A stretch of DNA of 22,331 bases, taken from a virus. Position 1 is the first letter of the stretch. The number at the start of each line of letters is the position of its first letter. Of the stretch, positions 1 to 8,239 are shown one piece after another. The notes below the pieces were generated by a model, which ran no database searches, was not told the DNA's origin, and saw only the letters and a list, made by a program, of their open reading frames with translations. The stretch is taken from positions 1 through 22,331 of the IMG/VR virus record IMGVR_UViG_3300034355_000169; one strand, 5' to 3'. The translations under genes and the position numbers were made by a program.

Positions 1-99
1 GCAGTGGCCTCCGGCCTCCGGCGGCTGGGCGCGGTCGGCAGTGTCGATCTCCAGGTGAGCAGTGGCCTCCGGCCTCCGGCGGCTGGGCGCGGTCGGCAG
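1..99. repeat. 41-bp direct repeat, two copies (1-41 and 59-99)
   Basis: The 41 bases at 1-41 recur identically at 59-99, giving a 58-base period with a 17-base spacer (42-58). Each copy contains a smaller internal repeat of GGCCTCC. The first copy begins at the window edge, so more copies may lie upstream. The copies lie less than 300 bases upstream of the small terminase gene, where related phages often carry cos/pac or terminase-binding sites; that role is inference. Similar amplified repeats can also be non-functional. Confidence 0.85.
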
Positions 100-117
100 A
101 CAATATGCACCCCGGAA

Positions 118-187
118 GGGGGGGTAGCCCCCCCTGCCCGAACACGGGGCAGACCGCATGTCCTACGGGGGCGTTCGTGCGGACGAA
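118..187. other. cluster of three short stem-loops upstream of terS
   Basis: Seven G (118-124), TAG, then seven C (128-134) make a perfect 7-bp stem with a 3-base loop. Next to it TGCCCG (135-140) pairs with CGGGGCA (145-151) with one bulged G. A third, TTCGT-GCGG-ACGAA, spans 174-187. No T-tract follows any of them, so an ordinary intrinsic terminator is not supported. The remaining 1-291 bases show no convincing gene: the open frame through them reads across the direct repeat and is probably fortuitous. A packaging or leader-RNA role is possible but unproven. Confidence 0.5.
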
Positions 188-291
188 ATTGGCCTTTTTG
201 CTGTTTCACGGCCGCGCCGCGCGCCCTTCGAGGCCCCGGCGACCCCCAGACTCCTTTGCACGGCCCTCCCCTGCCCCGTCATGCTGAAGGT

Positions 292-783
292 ATGGCAAAG
301 GGACGCCCCCCTACGCCCAAGCACATCCTCCAGTTACGGGGCAGCAAGCACGCGAAGAACCGGGAGGAGCTTGGGGAAGTACCCGCCGAGCCGATGGAAC
401 CGCCCGAGTGGATGAAACCACGGGCCAAAGACATCTTTCGCGCCGTCGTCGGCTGGCTCGCCGGGATGGGGACGGTCGCTGAGAGCGACGCGCACGTCGT
501 CGCGAGGTACGCCACGACCTACTGCCTCTGGGAGTTTGCTGCCCAGAAGCTACAGGAAATGGACATGGGGTACGTCGAGGTGACGGCCCCCGACGGATCG
601 CTGCGGTTCGTGAGGCCGAATGGCCTGATGGCGCAGTTCAAGGAAGCAGGCGAGGCGTTGCGGCACCTAGAAGCGGTGCTGGGTTTGTCCCCTGCTGATC
701 GCACCCGCCTCGGCTACGGTGCGGTGAAGGTAACGCATGACCCGACTGACGAACTCTTCTCCCGCCAAGCCGGGGGCGGTTGA
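292..783 (+). CDS. terS: phage terminase small subunit (P27 family)
   Basis: 163 aa. The small terminase recognises the packaging site on concatemeric phage DNA and hands it to the large subunit. The N-terminus (MAKGRPPTP..L.LRGS...R) followed by a Pro/Glu segment (residues about 26-45) and a helical region containing W51 and the YATTYCLWEFA stretch fits the P27-type small terminase family. The ATG at 292 is chosen because the family begins with such a Gly-Arg-Pro segment; GAAGG sits only one base upstream, so initiation may be weak. The frame is open further upstream, but that part runs through the direct repeat and stem-loops. The 3' end overlaps the large terminase gene by 47 bases, which supports coupled expression. 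Confidence 0.88.
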   Translation: MAKGRPPTPKHILQLRGSKHAKNREELGEVPAEPMEPPEWMKPRAKDIFRAVVGWLAGMGTVAESDAHVVARYATTYCLWEFAAQKLQEMDMGYVEVTAPDGSLRFVRPNGLMAQFKEAGEALRHLEAVLGLSPADRTRLGYGAVKVTHDPTDELFSRQAGGG

Positions 784-2314
784 CATTCTGGAGTTCGTTC
801 GGCTTCTGCGGCACACCGAAGGCCGCTTTGCCGGGCAACTCTTCGAGCCGGAGCCGTGGCAGGCCGACTATCTCGGCAGGCTCTTCAACACCCGTCGCCC
901 CGACGGCAGGCGGCAGTATCAGCGGTCGTTTCTCGGGGTGCCACGCAAGGCGGGCAAGACAGCCACCTGCGCCGCCGTCGCCTGTTTCGAGGGATTCTTC
1001 GGCGACGAGGGCGGACAGATTCTTGTGGCGGCAGGCGATCGCGCCCAGGCGGGGCTGCTGTTCACCGCTGCCAGTCGGTACATCGAGAGCAACCCCGGCC
1101 TCGCCAAGCGGTCGAAAATCTACAAGTCGGCGATCGTCGTTCCGCACAAGAACACCACCATCAAGTTCATTTCTCGCGAGAGCAAGACCAAGCACGGCTA
1201 CAACCCGTCACTTGTGCTGGTAGACGAGTACCACGTCCAACCCAACCGAGACCTCGTCGATGTCTTGGAGAGCGGTATGGGAATGAGAACCGAGCCGCTC
1301 GTCATCTTCGTCACGACGGCAGGCATGGACCGCGTCGGACCCTGCTACGAGGAGTGGCAGCGGGCGCTGAAGATCCAGCAGGGCGTCCTCAAGGACGAGA
1401 CCTACCTGCCCTGCCTCTACTACGCCGACGAGCAGGACGATCCGTTCGACGAGGCGACGTGGAAGAAGGCCAACCCGAACTACGGCGTGACGGTGCGGAA
1501 GGAGTTCATGGAGCGCGAGGCGGCCCTGGCCCGCGAAAGCCCATCGCATGAGGTGAAGTTTCGGACCCTCTACTTGAACCAGTGGTGTTCGGTGGGAGCG
1601 AACAAGTTCTTCAAGCACGGGGCCTTCGAGGCGTGCGGCGAGCCACTCGGCGACCTTGAGGGGCGGTCATGCTACGCGGCCATCGACTTGGGAAGCACCA
1701 AGGACACGACGGCCTTCGCCGCGGTCTGGCCGCCCGCCGCCGATGACCCCGAAGGCCCGTGGGACGTGATGGTTCACTTCTTCATCCCCGAGGACACCGC
1801 GAGGGAGCGGTCGCGCGAGGATCACGTCCCGTACATCGAGTGGGCGATGGATGGCCCCGATGGAGAACCGCCGTGCGTTACAATGACAGAAGGTGACATC
1901 TGCGACTACGACGTGGTCAGGGACTACGCGCTGGCGTTCTGCGAGAAGCACGCCGTGCGTGGCGTGGCGATTGATCGCTGGAATGCGGCTCATTTGACTA
2001 CCCAGCTAGCATCCGAAGGCATCGACATGAAGCCTTTCGGACAGGGGTACGCCAGCATGAGTTCGCCGACCAAGCTCCTCGAAACGCTGGTGATGACGAA
2101 GAAGTTGCGGCATGGCGGTCAGAACCGCTGCCTCATGTGGCAGGCCCGCAATCTTCAGGTGAAGCAGGACGCGGCCGAGAACCTGAAGCCGACGAAGGAA
2201 CACAGCAGCGCAACCGGGCGAATCGACGGGATGGTGGCCTTGATCATGGCGATCGGCATCGCATCGGGCGAAGCCAGAACCGAGCCTGACGAACCGACCC
2301 TACTGGTGCTGTAG
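737..2314 (+). CDS. terL: phage terminase large subunit
   Basis: 525 aa packaging ATPase-nuclease. It has a Walker A-like VPRKAGKT at residues 68-75, a Walker B SLVLVDEY with D163-E164, and FVTTAG (191-196) as probable coupling motif III. The C-terminal RNase H-like nuclease has the expected three acidic positions: D317 (AIDLGS), D413 (AIDRWN) and D497 (RIDGMVAL). Length and motif order fit the Terminase_1/HK97-type family. The ATG at 737 has GAAGG six bases upstream and lies inside the end of terS. The stop overlaps the portal start by one base. An AT-rich TACAAT element lies inside the gene at 1879-1884. Confidence 0.95.
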   Translation: MTRLTNSSPAKPGAVDILEFVRLLRHTEGRFAGQLFEPEPWQADYLGRLFNTRRPDGRRQYQRSFLGVPRKAGKTATCAAVACFEGFFGDEGGQILVAAGDRAQAGLLFTAASRYIESNPGLAKRSKIYKSAIVVPHKNTTIKFISRESKTKHGYNPSLVLVDEYHVQPNRDLVDVLESGMGMRTEPLVIFVTTAGMDRVGPCYEEWQRALKIQQGVLKDETYLPCLYYADEQDDPFDEATWKKANPNYGVTVRKEFMEREAALARESPSHEVKFRTLYLNQWCSVGANKFFKHGAFEACGEPLGDLEGRSCYAAIDLGSTKDTTAFAAVWPPAADDPEGPWDVMVHFFIPEDTARERSREDHVPYIEWAMDGPDGEPPCVTMTEGDICDYDVVRDYALAFCEKHAVRGVAIDRWNAAHLTTQLASEGIDMKPFGQGYASMSSPTKLLETLVMTKKLRHGGQNRCLMWQARNLQVKQDAAENLKPTKEHSSATGRIDGMVALIMAIGIASGEARTEPDEPTLLVL

Positions 2315-3963
2315 TGGATCAAGACGACGCCGCAACGCTGCTTGCCATCGAGAGCCGGAGCAATCTGGCGCGGATCTTCGAGGAGATTCGCGACACTCGA
2401 AGGACGGTCGCGGGCGTCACGGTCTCTCCCGAGCTTGCCCTGGAGTGTGCCGCCGTCCTCGCGGCCGTCCGCGTCCTCTCCGAGAGCATCGCCAGCCTGC
2501 CCTTGAATCTCTACCGCCGCCTGCCCAACGGCGGCAAGGAGATCGCCGATGACCAGCACCTCCACGAAGTGCTGCATTTCCAGCCGAATGACTGGATGAC
2601 GGCGTTCGAGTTCAAAGAATGGCTGATGTCGCAACTGCTCCTGTGGGGCAGTTCCTACGCCTACATCAAGCCCGGCCAGTCTGGTGGCGCCGTCGAGCAA
2701 CTGATCCCGCTCCACGCCTCTCGGATGGAGGTCAAGCGGCTCAAGTCGAACAACCCGAAGAGCATCGGCCCGCTGCGGTACTACTACACGCAACCGCCGA
2801 CGCTCACCGAGCCGAATCCCGAGCCGCTCGAATACCGGCAGCATGAGATTTTCCACATCCGCTGGCTCTCCAGCGACGGGGTGAACTCTCACGTCCCCGT
2901 CACGCTCTCCCGCGAAGCCATCGGTCTTGCCCGAGCGACGGAACTCCACTCCTCGTCGTGGTTCGGCAACGGTGCGAGGGGTGGTACGGTCATCGAGACT
3001 GATCAGCCGCAGAAGCCCGAGGCGCTCCAGCGGTTCAAGGAGGCGTGGAACGACGCCCACCAGGGGCCAGACAAGGCATACAAGACCCTCGTCCTGCCGT
3101 ATGGCTTCAAGAAGAAGCCGGAGGAGTCCTCGAACGCCGTCGCGTCGCTGCTCGACACGCGACGCTTCGCCGTCGAGGAGATCGCGCGGGTCTACCGCGT
3201 GCCGCCGCATCTCTTGGGCGACCTGACGAACGTCCGATACAACTCGGTCGAGCAATCGGCCATCGACTTCGTGACGTTCTCGCTCATCCCGTGGTGCCGC
3301 CGGATTGAGATGGCGATCCGCCGCGACCTCGTCGTCGATGACAAGACCTACTTCGCTGGCTTCGACGTCAACGCCTTGATGGCGGGAGACTATGAGGCCC
3401 GGTCGAAGTTCATCCGCGAGATGTGGAACATGGGCGCCCTCGACATCGACGAGGTGCGAGCCGAGATCGGCCGCAACCCGCTGGGCGGCGAGGACGGCAA
3501 GAAGCGTTTCGTGCAGGTGAATATGCAGCTTCTCGGGGCCTTCACGAAGGACAACCCGACAGGCCAGAAGCCGCAGAACGCCCCCGGCGCCGAGCAGCCC
3601 AAGGATCCGGTCGTCTCGGTGGACGACGCCGAGCAGCCGCCCGCCGAGAAGCCGCCGGTCGAACCAGCCAAGCGATCTGGCGACGACGTTGTCTTCCGCA
3701 CGAACCTCCGTCGCCTCGCTGCTGTCGAGTTCGACGGCATCATCGAGCGTCGCAACAAGCCCGAGAAGATGGCCCTGTGGATCGAGCAGGTCGGCGAGCG
3801 GATGCGAGCCGAACTCAGGGACGCCGCAGAGGCTACCGGGCAAGATATCGACGCCTTCGTGGTATCGTGGATGAATAGCTCCCGCGAGATCCTGCTGTCT
3901 TGCCAGCGGAGCGGCCAGAAGTACGAGACCGTCCAGTCGGAGTGGTGCGACAGGCACCTGTGA
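2314..3963 (+). CDS. phage portal protein (HK97 type)
   Basis: 549 aa. The portal forms the dodecameric ring at one capsid vertex through which DNA is packaged and to which the neck binds. The start is GTG in TAGTG, overlapping the terL stop; no ATG is close, so translation is probably coupled. The N-terminal region has the family pattern AVLAAVRVLSESIASLP; the segment with RFAVEEIARVYRVPPHLLGD and YNSVEQ, about two thirds through, is diagnostic for this family. The usual core ends near residue 410. A Pro/Glu/Ala-rich linker and a charged helical tail (about 450-549) extend it; the extension resembles those seen in some phages but has no assigned role here. Confidence 0.93.
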   Translation: MDQDDAATLLAIESRSNLARIFEEIRDTRRTVAGVTVSPELALECAAVLAAVRVLSESIASLPLNLYRRLPNGGKEIADDQHLHEVLHFQPNDWMTAFEFKEWLMSQLLLWGSSYAYIKPGQSGGAVEQLIPLHASRMEVKRLKSNNPKSIGPLRYYYTQPPTLTEPNPEPLEYRQHEIFHIRWLSSDGVNSHVPVTLSREAIGLARATELHSSSWFGNGARGGTVIETDQPQKPEALQRFKEAWNDAHQGPDKAYKTLVLPYGFKKKPEESSNAVASLLDTRRFAVEEIARVYRVPPHLLGDLTNVRYNSVEQSAIDFVTFSLIPWCRRIEMAIRRDLVVDDKTYFAGFDVNALMAGDYEARSKFIREMWNMGALDIDEVRAEIGRNPLGGEDGKKRFVQVNMQLLGAFTKDNPTGQKPQNAPGAEQPKDPVVSVDDAEQPPAEKPPVEPAKRSGDDVVFRTNLRRLAAVEFDGIIERRNKPEKMALWIEQVGERMRAELRDAAEATGQDIDAFVVSWMNSSREILLSCQRSGQKYETVQSEWCDRHL

Positions 3964-3965
3964 CA

Positions 3966-4460
3966 ATGCCCGAATCCCCGAGCAACATGACGCCCAAGCT
4001 CGAAGTCGCCTCCGTCGAGGCGGCATTGCAGCTTTCCGTGAGCCTCCACTGGCTTGCCGTCGAGCAGTACACCGTCCAGGCCGAGCATCTCGCCCGGTGG
4101 GGCTACTCCAAGCTCGCCGAAGAGGCCCGCGAAGACGCCGAGGAGGAGCGCGGCCACCTCCGAAAGCTCCTGGCGAGGCTGGAGTTTTACGACATCGAGC
4201 CGACCTGCGACCACGACCACGCCGAATGGCCGCGGCATGACTACGAAGGCATCCTGGCCTCCAACTATGCGTTGGAGGTGAAGTCGATGATGGCCGAGCG
4301 TGGCAACGTGATGGTGGCCCGAAGCGCTGGCGATGAGCTTACGGCGATCGTTTTCGCCGAGATTCTCGCTGGCAGCGAGGCTTCGGTGCGGAACATCGAG
4401 GGGACGATGCGGGTGATCGAGCAGATCGGGATCGACAACTTCCTCGCGGACAAGGTGTGA
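3966..4460 (+). CDS. bacterioferritin-like protein with degenerate ferroxidase site
   Basis: 164 aa, about bacterioferritin length. It aligns from memory with E. coli Bfr without gaps over the first two helices (AVEQYTVQAEHLARWGYSKL against [20 protein letters not shown]) and again in the last two (ALEVKSM; AEILAGSEAS; IEQIGIDNFL). In that alignment E51, H54 and E94 are kept as E61, H64 and E104. E18 becomes H28, E127 becomes S137, H130 becomes S140, and haem ligand M52 becomes R62. Known Bfr oxidises and stores iron; this copy should lack a normal diiron centre. It sits two bases after the portal stop and one base before the protease start, inside the head operon, which suggests a virion or assembly role. 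That role is inference. A more distant ferritin-like protein is the alternative. Confidence 0.75.
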   Translation: MPESPSNMTPKLEVASVEAALQLSVSLHWLAVEQYTVQAEHLARWGYSKLAEEAREDAEEERGHLRKLLARLEFYDIEPTCDHDHAEWPRHDYEGILASNYALEVKSMMAERGNVMVARSAGDELTAIVFAEILAGSEASVRNIEGTMRVIEQIGIDNFLADKV

Positions 4461-4461
4461 C

Positions 4462-6162
4462 ATGATCGTCGAGCATCGCGGCATCACGAACGGCGAGATC
4501 GAGCGGCGCACGATCGCCAGCGAAGCCACCCTGGAGTATCGGGACGACCCGACAACGGGGCAGAAGACGCCCGTGATCGTCGGGTACGCCGCCGTATTCC
4601 GGTCTGAGAGCCGAAACCTCGGTGGCTTCGTCGAGGTTTTGGAGCCGCGGTCGTTCGACAAGGTGCTGAAGACCAATCCCGACGTCGTCGCGGTCTGGAA
4701 CCACAACAAAGACCTGCCCCTCGGGCGTGTCGCGGACGGTCGGCTCCGACTTTCGGTCGATGAGCGGGGCCTTCGGTACGAAGTGACGCCGAATCAGAAC
4801 ACCTCCATCGGCCGCGACGTCACGACTTGGGTCGCAGATCGCACCGTCCAGGCGTCGAGCTTCGCGTTTGCGGTCAATCGGGACGTCGGAGAGCGGTGGG
4901 AGTCGGGTCCGAACGGCCTTCGGCTGCGTCGGATCACCGAAGTCGCCCTGCTCGACGACGTTTCGCCCGTTTTGCGGCCTGCGTATGACGCGACGAGCGT
5001 CGTCGTGAGCCGCCGGGCGCTGGAATTGGCCGCTGGCGAGTCGCATCGGCCCAATCAGACCATGTCGAACGCCGCAAAGCGGGGCCTGAAGCAGGCCGCG
5101 GGGCGTTCGGACGTCGATCCGGCGGCGGTTTTGCTCGCCGAACGCATCGCGGAGCGTCAAATCCTCACCGTGGACGACGTTGAAGCCCTTTCTGCCGTCG
5201 TCGAGCGGTCCCTGCGGTCGAAAACCGCCACCTGGGCAGGCACTCCGGCGTGGATCGAGTTCAATCTGGCCGGTGGCGACAGCGGACAGCGGTGGATTCA
5301 GCGTCGGAACGAAGAAATTGGTGGCGAGGCGGGTACGGCGACCGTTTCGGTGCCGCCGGAGGACGTCGAGGAGCGCGCCGAGGGCGTCGATCTCAAGCCG
5401 ACGGCCGCCATGGCCGCCGCCTGCCGCCGCGGACTGAAGCTCCACGAAGACGGACGCTCCGGCGACGGCCTCAAGCCCGAGACCGTGGCCCGTGCGAACC
5501 GAATCGCCGCCCGAGAGACGCTCACCCCGTCGCACGTTCGCGAAATGCGGGCGTGGTTCCGTCGCCACAAGGTCGATCGTCGCCCCGGCTGGGACGCTGC
5601 GGGTAGCGAGACCCCCGGATTCACAGCGTGGATGCTGTGGGGGGGATCGCCTGCATGGCGGTGGAGCGAAGCCAAGGTAGCGCAGATGGAACGAGCCAAG
5701 GGCGAGCGCGCGGACGCCGATGACGCCGATGTGCAGGCCGCAATCGCCGAAACTGAGGCGGAATACCGAGGCATGGGCTACGACTACGCCGAATACCCGC
5801 CGAAGATCGCCTCCCTCTATCGCGAGATGGAGAAGTGCGCGATGGAGTACGGCGAGTGGACGAAGGAAGACGAGCAGTACATGGCCGAGAAGCCGTACTG
5901 CCGCGCAGGGATGAACTGCCGGATGGTTATCAGTGCCGTCGATGACGACGCTGAGAAGGAACCCGACAACGACATGGATCAATCCATGAATCCCGCGAAG
6001 CGAAGCGACGAGAACACACCGGCGCCGACGAGTGAGCCGACGCAAACTCCGGCCGAACCGACGCAACAGCAGCGTGAAGATGCTGCCGTGATCGCGGCCA
6101 TCGCCGCGATGGATGCTGCCGTGCTGGCGACTCACTTGCACGGCGACGAAGTAACAGGTTAG
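4462..6162 (+). CDS. HK97-type prohead protease with long duplicated-domain C-terminal extension
   Basis: 566 aa, far longer than the usual roughly 200-aa protease. Residues 1-185 are the peptidase U35/prohead protease domain: VIVGYAAVF, the catalytic His in VWNHNKD (H81), the catalytic Ser in QASSFAF (probably S133), and an acidic residue in ITEVALLDD (E160). Residues 202-280 and 316-402 are two copies of one domain: an AA.RGL helix, an A.RIA..+.LT segment, and an end built on W..FNLAGGDSGQRW or AWMLWGGSPAWRW. A tail follows with a helical part (407-475), a Cys pair (480, 486) and a low-complexity Thr/Pro/Gln stretch (519-540). The end may serve as scaffold or delta-domain, by analogy with fused protease-scaffold proteins; this is inference. 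Confidence 0.85.
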   Translation: MIVEHRGITNGEIERRTIASEATLEYRDDPTTGQKTPVIVGYAAVFRSESRNLGGFVEVLEPRSFDKVLKTNPDVVAVWNHNKDLPLGRVADGRLRLSVDERGLRYEVTPNQNTSIGRDVTTWVADRTVQASSFAFAVNRDVGERWESGPNGLRLRRITEVALLDDVSPVLRPAYDATSVVVSRRALELAAGESHRPNQTMSNAAKRGLKQAAGRSDVDPAAVLLAERIAERQILTVDDVEALSAVVERSLRSKTATWAGTPAWIEFNLAGGDSGQRWIQRRNEEIGGEAGTATVSVPPEDVEERAEGVDLKPTAAMAAACRRGLKLHEDGRSGDGLKPETVARANRIAARETLTPSHVREMRAWFRRHKVDRRPGWDAAGSETPGFTAWMLWGGSPAWRWSEAKVAQMERAKGERADADDADVQAAIAETEAEYRGMGYDYAEYPPKIASLYREMEKCAMEYGEWTKEDEQYMAEKPYCRAGMNCRMVISAVDDDAEKEPDNDMDQSMNPAKRSDENTPAPTSEPTQTPAEPTQQQREDAAVIAAIAAMDAAVLATHLHGDEVTG

Positions 6163-6189
6163 GTTGAAAGTATCAGTCATTGATGCCTT

Positions 6190-6294
6190 GCGACGGACGT
6201 CGCGAGGAGCAGTGCGAGTGACGTGAGGATTCACGTTCGCGGCGTGCTAGCGGGCAACACACCCGCCGGTCGCCGCGCATTCGCATCGACCGGC
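6190..6294 (+). promoter_or_regulatory. structured leader upstream of the major capsid gene
   Basis: The 153-base gap 6163-6315 is the largest between two head genes. It holds three inverted repeats: GCGAC-GGAC-GTCGC (6190-6203), ACGTGA-GGAT-TCACGT (6221-6236, perfect 6-bp stem), and GCCGGTCG (6265-6272) pairing with CGACCGGC (6287-6294), a perfect 8-bp stem whose 14-base loop can form a small inner stem. A strong ribosome binding site (AGGAG, 6303-6307) follows immediately. No T-tract follows, so termination is unlikely. A leader that stabilises the abundant capsid mRNA, or a processing site, would fit. Confidence 0.55.
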
Positions 6295-6315
6295 TCACAA
6301 ACAGGAGCAGGTCGA

Positions 6316-7722
6316 ATGTCGAAGAACCTCAAGGCTCTCCAGAACCGCGCTGCCGCCGTCTCGAAGCGGATGCGGGAACTCTCGGACCTCACCGACCGCA
6401 CCCCCGAGCAGGACTCGGAACTCCGCTCGCTCGTCACCGAGTCCGGTGTCGTGAAGCAGGGCCTGGAGTTCGAGAAGAACATCGCCGACGCCGAAGCCCA
6501 GCTTCGCTCGACGGTCGAGCCTGCCGCCCCGGCCCCGACGACCGCCGTCGCTCCCGCCCCGGCCCCCGCCGTCGAGGAGACGACCGAGGCACGCAGCCGG
6601 AAGTTCCTCAACAGCCTCGAAATCCGCGGCGTGCCGGTCCCCCACCACACCCAGCTTCGGGCCTTCAACGAGCGCCCCGAGGACGTCGAGGTGGCCTACC
6701 GCATGGGTCGCTGGATCAAGGCGACCTTCTTCAAGCACCCCGACGACATCCAGTGGTGCAAGGATCACGGCGTCGAGGCCCGCGCCCTCGGCGAGAACAC
6801 CAACAGCACCGGCGGCGCGCTCGTCCCAACGGATTTCGCGGCCCGCGTGATCCGGCTCGTCGAGAACTACGGCACCTTCGCCTCCTCGCCCGTCGAGAAG
6901 GTGACGATGACCCGCGACACGATGATCATCCCGAAGCGTGTCACCGGGACCACGGCGTACTTCATCGGCGAAGGCGTCGCGGTGCAGGAGAGCCAGCCCA
7001 GCTACGCGAACGTGCAGCTTGTGGCGAAGAAGCTCGCGGTCTCCAGCCGGATGTCGAGCGAGGTCGTCGAGGACAGCCTGATCAGCCTCGCCGACGCCCT
7101 GGCCGCCGAGTTCGCTACCTCGCTCGCATTTCAGATCGACCAGTGCGGATGGATCGGTGACGGGACGAGCAACTTCGGTGGCATCACCGGGCTTGTCAAC
7201 AAGCTCAACAACGGCAGCTACCCCAACTCGATGCAGACGGCCGACGCGGGTCGCGTCAGCTTCGAGACCCTGACGATCAGCGACTTCCTCAAGCTGGTCG
7301 CCAAGCTCCCGCTGTACGCCCGCCAGGGCGCCCAGTGGTACATCTCGCCCGCTGGCTACGCCGCGTCGATGGCTCGCCTCCGCTACGCGGCCGGTGGTAA
7401 CACCATCGCCGACCTCGGCGGCGGCGTGACGGAGACGTTCCTGGGCTACCCGGTGAACCAGATCCATGTGATGAACAGCACCCTCGGCTCCGATCCGTCG
7501 GCGGTCAAGGTTCTGTTCGGCAACCTCGCCCTGTCCTCGATCTACGCTCGCCGCCGGGACTTCTCGGTGCGGATGTACGACCAAGTCTACGCGACCACGG
7601 ACCAACTCCTCCTGCAAGGAACTCTTCGCTTCGACATCGTCCACCACACGCTGTCGAGCAAGGACGGGTCTGGCACCGACATCAGCGGCCCGGTCACGGC
7701 TCTCAAGACCGCCGCGTCCTGA
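6316..7722 (+). CDS. major capsid protein (HK97 fold)
   Basis: 468 aa. It forms the icosahedral shell. The ATG at 6316 is chosen because AGGAG lies eight bases upstream; the open frame continues further 5' through the stem-loops but without family features. Residues 1-66 are a predicted coiled-coil delta/scaffold domain, followed by an Ala/Pro linker (68-86). The shell domain begins near GENTNSTGGALVP (159-171), typical of HK97-type capsid proteins after the N-arm. Later segments such as FIGEGVAVQESQPSY, KKLAVSSRMSSEVVED and WIGDGTSNFGGITGL are also characteristic. The protease upstream presumably removes the delta domain between about 95 and 155; the site is not visible by eye. Confidence 0.95.
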   Translation: MSKNLKALQNRAAAVSKRMRELSDLTDRTPEQDSELRSLVTESGVVKQGLEFEKNIADAEAQLRSTVEPAAPAPTTAVAPAPAPAVEETTEARSRKFLNSLEIRGVPVPHHTQLRAFNERPEDVEVAYRMGRWIKATFFKHPDDIQWCKDHGVEARALGENTNSTGGALVPTDFAARVIRLVENYGTFASSPVEKVTMTRDTMIIPKRVTGTTAYFIGEGVAVQESQPSYANVQLVAKKLAVSSRMSSEVVEDSLISLADALAAEFATSLAFQIDQCGWIGDGTSNFGGITGLVNKLNNGSYPNSMQTADAGRVSFETLTISDFLKLVAKLPLYARQGAQWYISPAGYAASMARLRYAAGGNTIADLGGGVTETFLGYPVNQIHVMNSTLGSDPSAVKVLFGNLALSSIYARRRDFSVRMYDQVYATTDQLLLQGTLRFDIVHHTLSSKDGSGTDISGPVTALKTAAS

Positions 7723-7763
7723 ACCTCACTACCCCACTAGACTCCGAAGGAGTACCAAGAGCG

Positions 7764-8189
7764 ATGATTTTTCATCAGATGGACAAGGTGGTCGCGGCGG
7801 TCCCCGGTACGGTCGGCTCGTCTGCCGTGACCCTCACGGTGGACACCCTCGGCTACGACCATGTGTCGTTCGTCGCCATGCGGGCCAGCAACGCCGCGAC
7901 CACGTTCGCGTCGGTGCTGAAGATCGACCAGTCGAACGACAACGTGACCTTCAGCCCCGTCAGCGGGCTGGTCGGTGGGACCGACTTCACGATCGCGGCC
8001 GTGAGCAACACCAACGCGGTGGCGCTCTACAAGATCGACGTGGACACCAAGGCGAAGCCGCGGTATCTGCGGCTGACGGCGACCCCGTCGGCCTCGATCA
8101 ACATGGTCGCCCATGCCCGGCTCTCCCGAGCCGAGCAGGCCCCCGTGGACGCGACGGAAGCCGGTTGCATCGGTTGGGTGGTTGGCTGA
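7764..8189 (+). CDS. small beta-rich structural protein, possible head decoration protein
   Basis: 141 aa, family not recognised. The sequence alternates Thr/Val/Ser-rich strands (GSSAVTLTVDTLGYDHVSFVAM; DVDTKAKPRYLRLTATPS) with few charged helices, as expected for a beta-sandwich. It follows the major capsid gene by 41 bases and has a good ribosome binding site (GAAGGAG near 7747-7753). Position directly after the capsid gene is where decoration or stabilisation proteins are often encoded, so that role is inferred from context only. No signal peptide or membrane segment is seen. Confidence 0.7.
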   Translation: MIFHQMDKVVAAVPGTVGSSAVTLTVDTLGYDHVSFVAMRASNAATTFASVLKIDQSNDNVTFSPVSGLVGGTDFTIAAVSNTNAVALYKIDVDTKAKPRYLRLTATPSASINMVAHARLSRAEQAPVDATEAGCIGWVVG

Positions 8190-8239
8190 TCTCATGCGGG
8201 ACGGCCAGTGACGGCCAGAAAGGCGCAGGGAAGCGCGCC

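Noticed and set aside
1-99. CRISPR-like array
   Set aside because: Only two repeats with a 17-base spacer, the first at the window edge; spacing and GC-rich internal repeats do not match CRISPR layout.
118-134. G7-TAG-C7 hairpin as an intrinsic terminator
   Set aside because: The stem is perfect but no T-tract follows, and it lies before the packaging genes, so a terminator cannot be claimed.
4-291. Upstream extension of the small terminase to the window start
   Set aside because: The extension reads across the direct repeat and G7/C7 stem-loop and has no terminase-like sequence; the family starts at the MAKGRP segment.
6163-6192. TTGAAA (6164-6169) as a -35 box for a capsid promoter
   Set aside because: No acceptable -10 lies 15-19 bases downstream; it is mentioned only as part of the structured leader.
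2155-7647. Long minus-strand open frames opposite the terL-portal, protease and capsid genes (up to about 630 codons)
   Set aside because: They mirror GC-rich codon use of strong + strand genes, lack coherent protein features and ribosome binding sites, and would overlap completely with well-supported genes.
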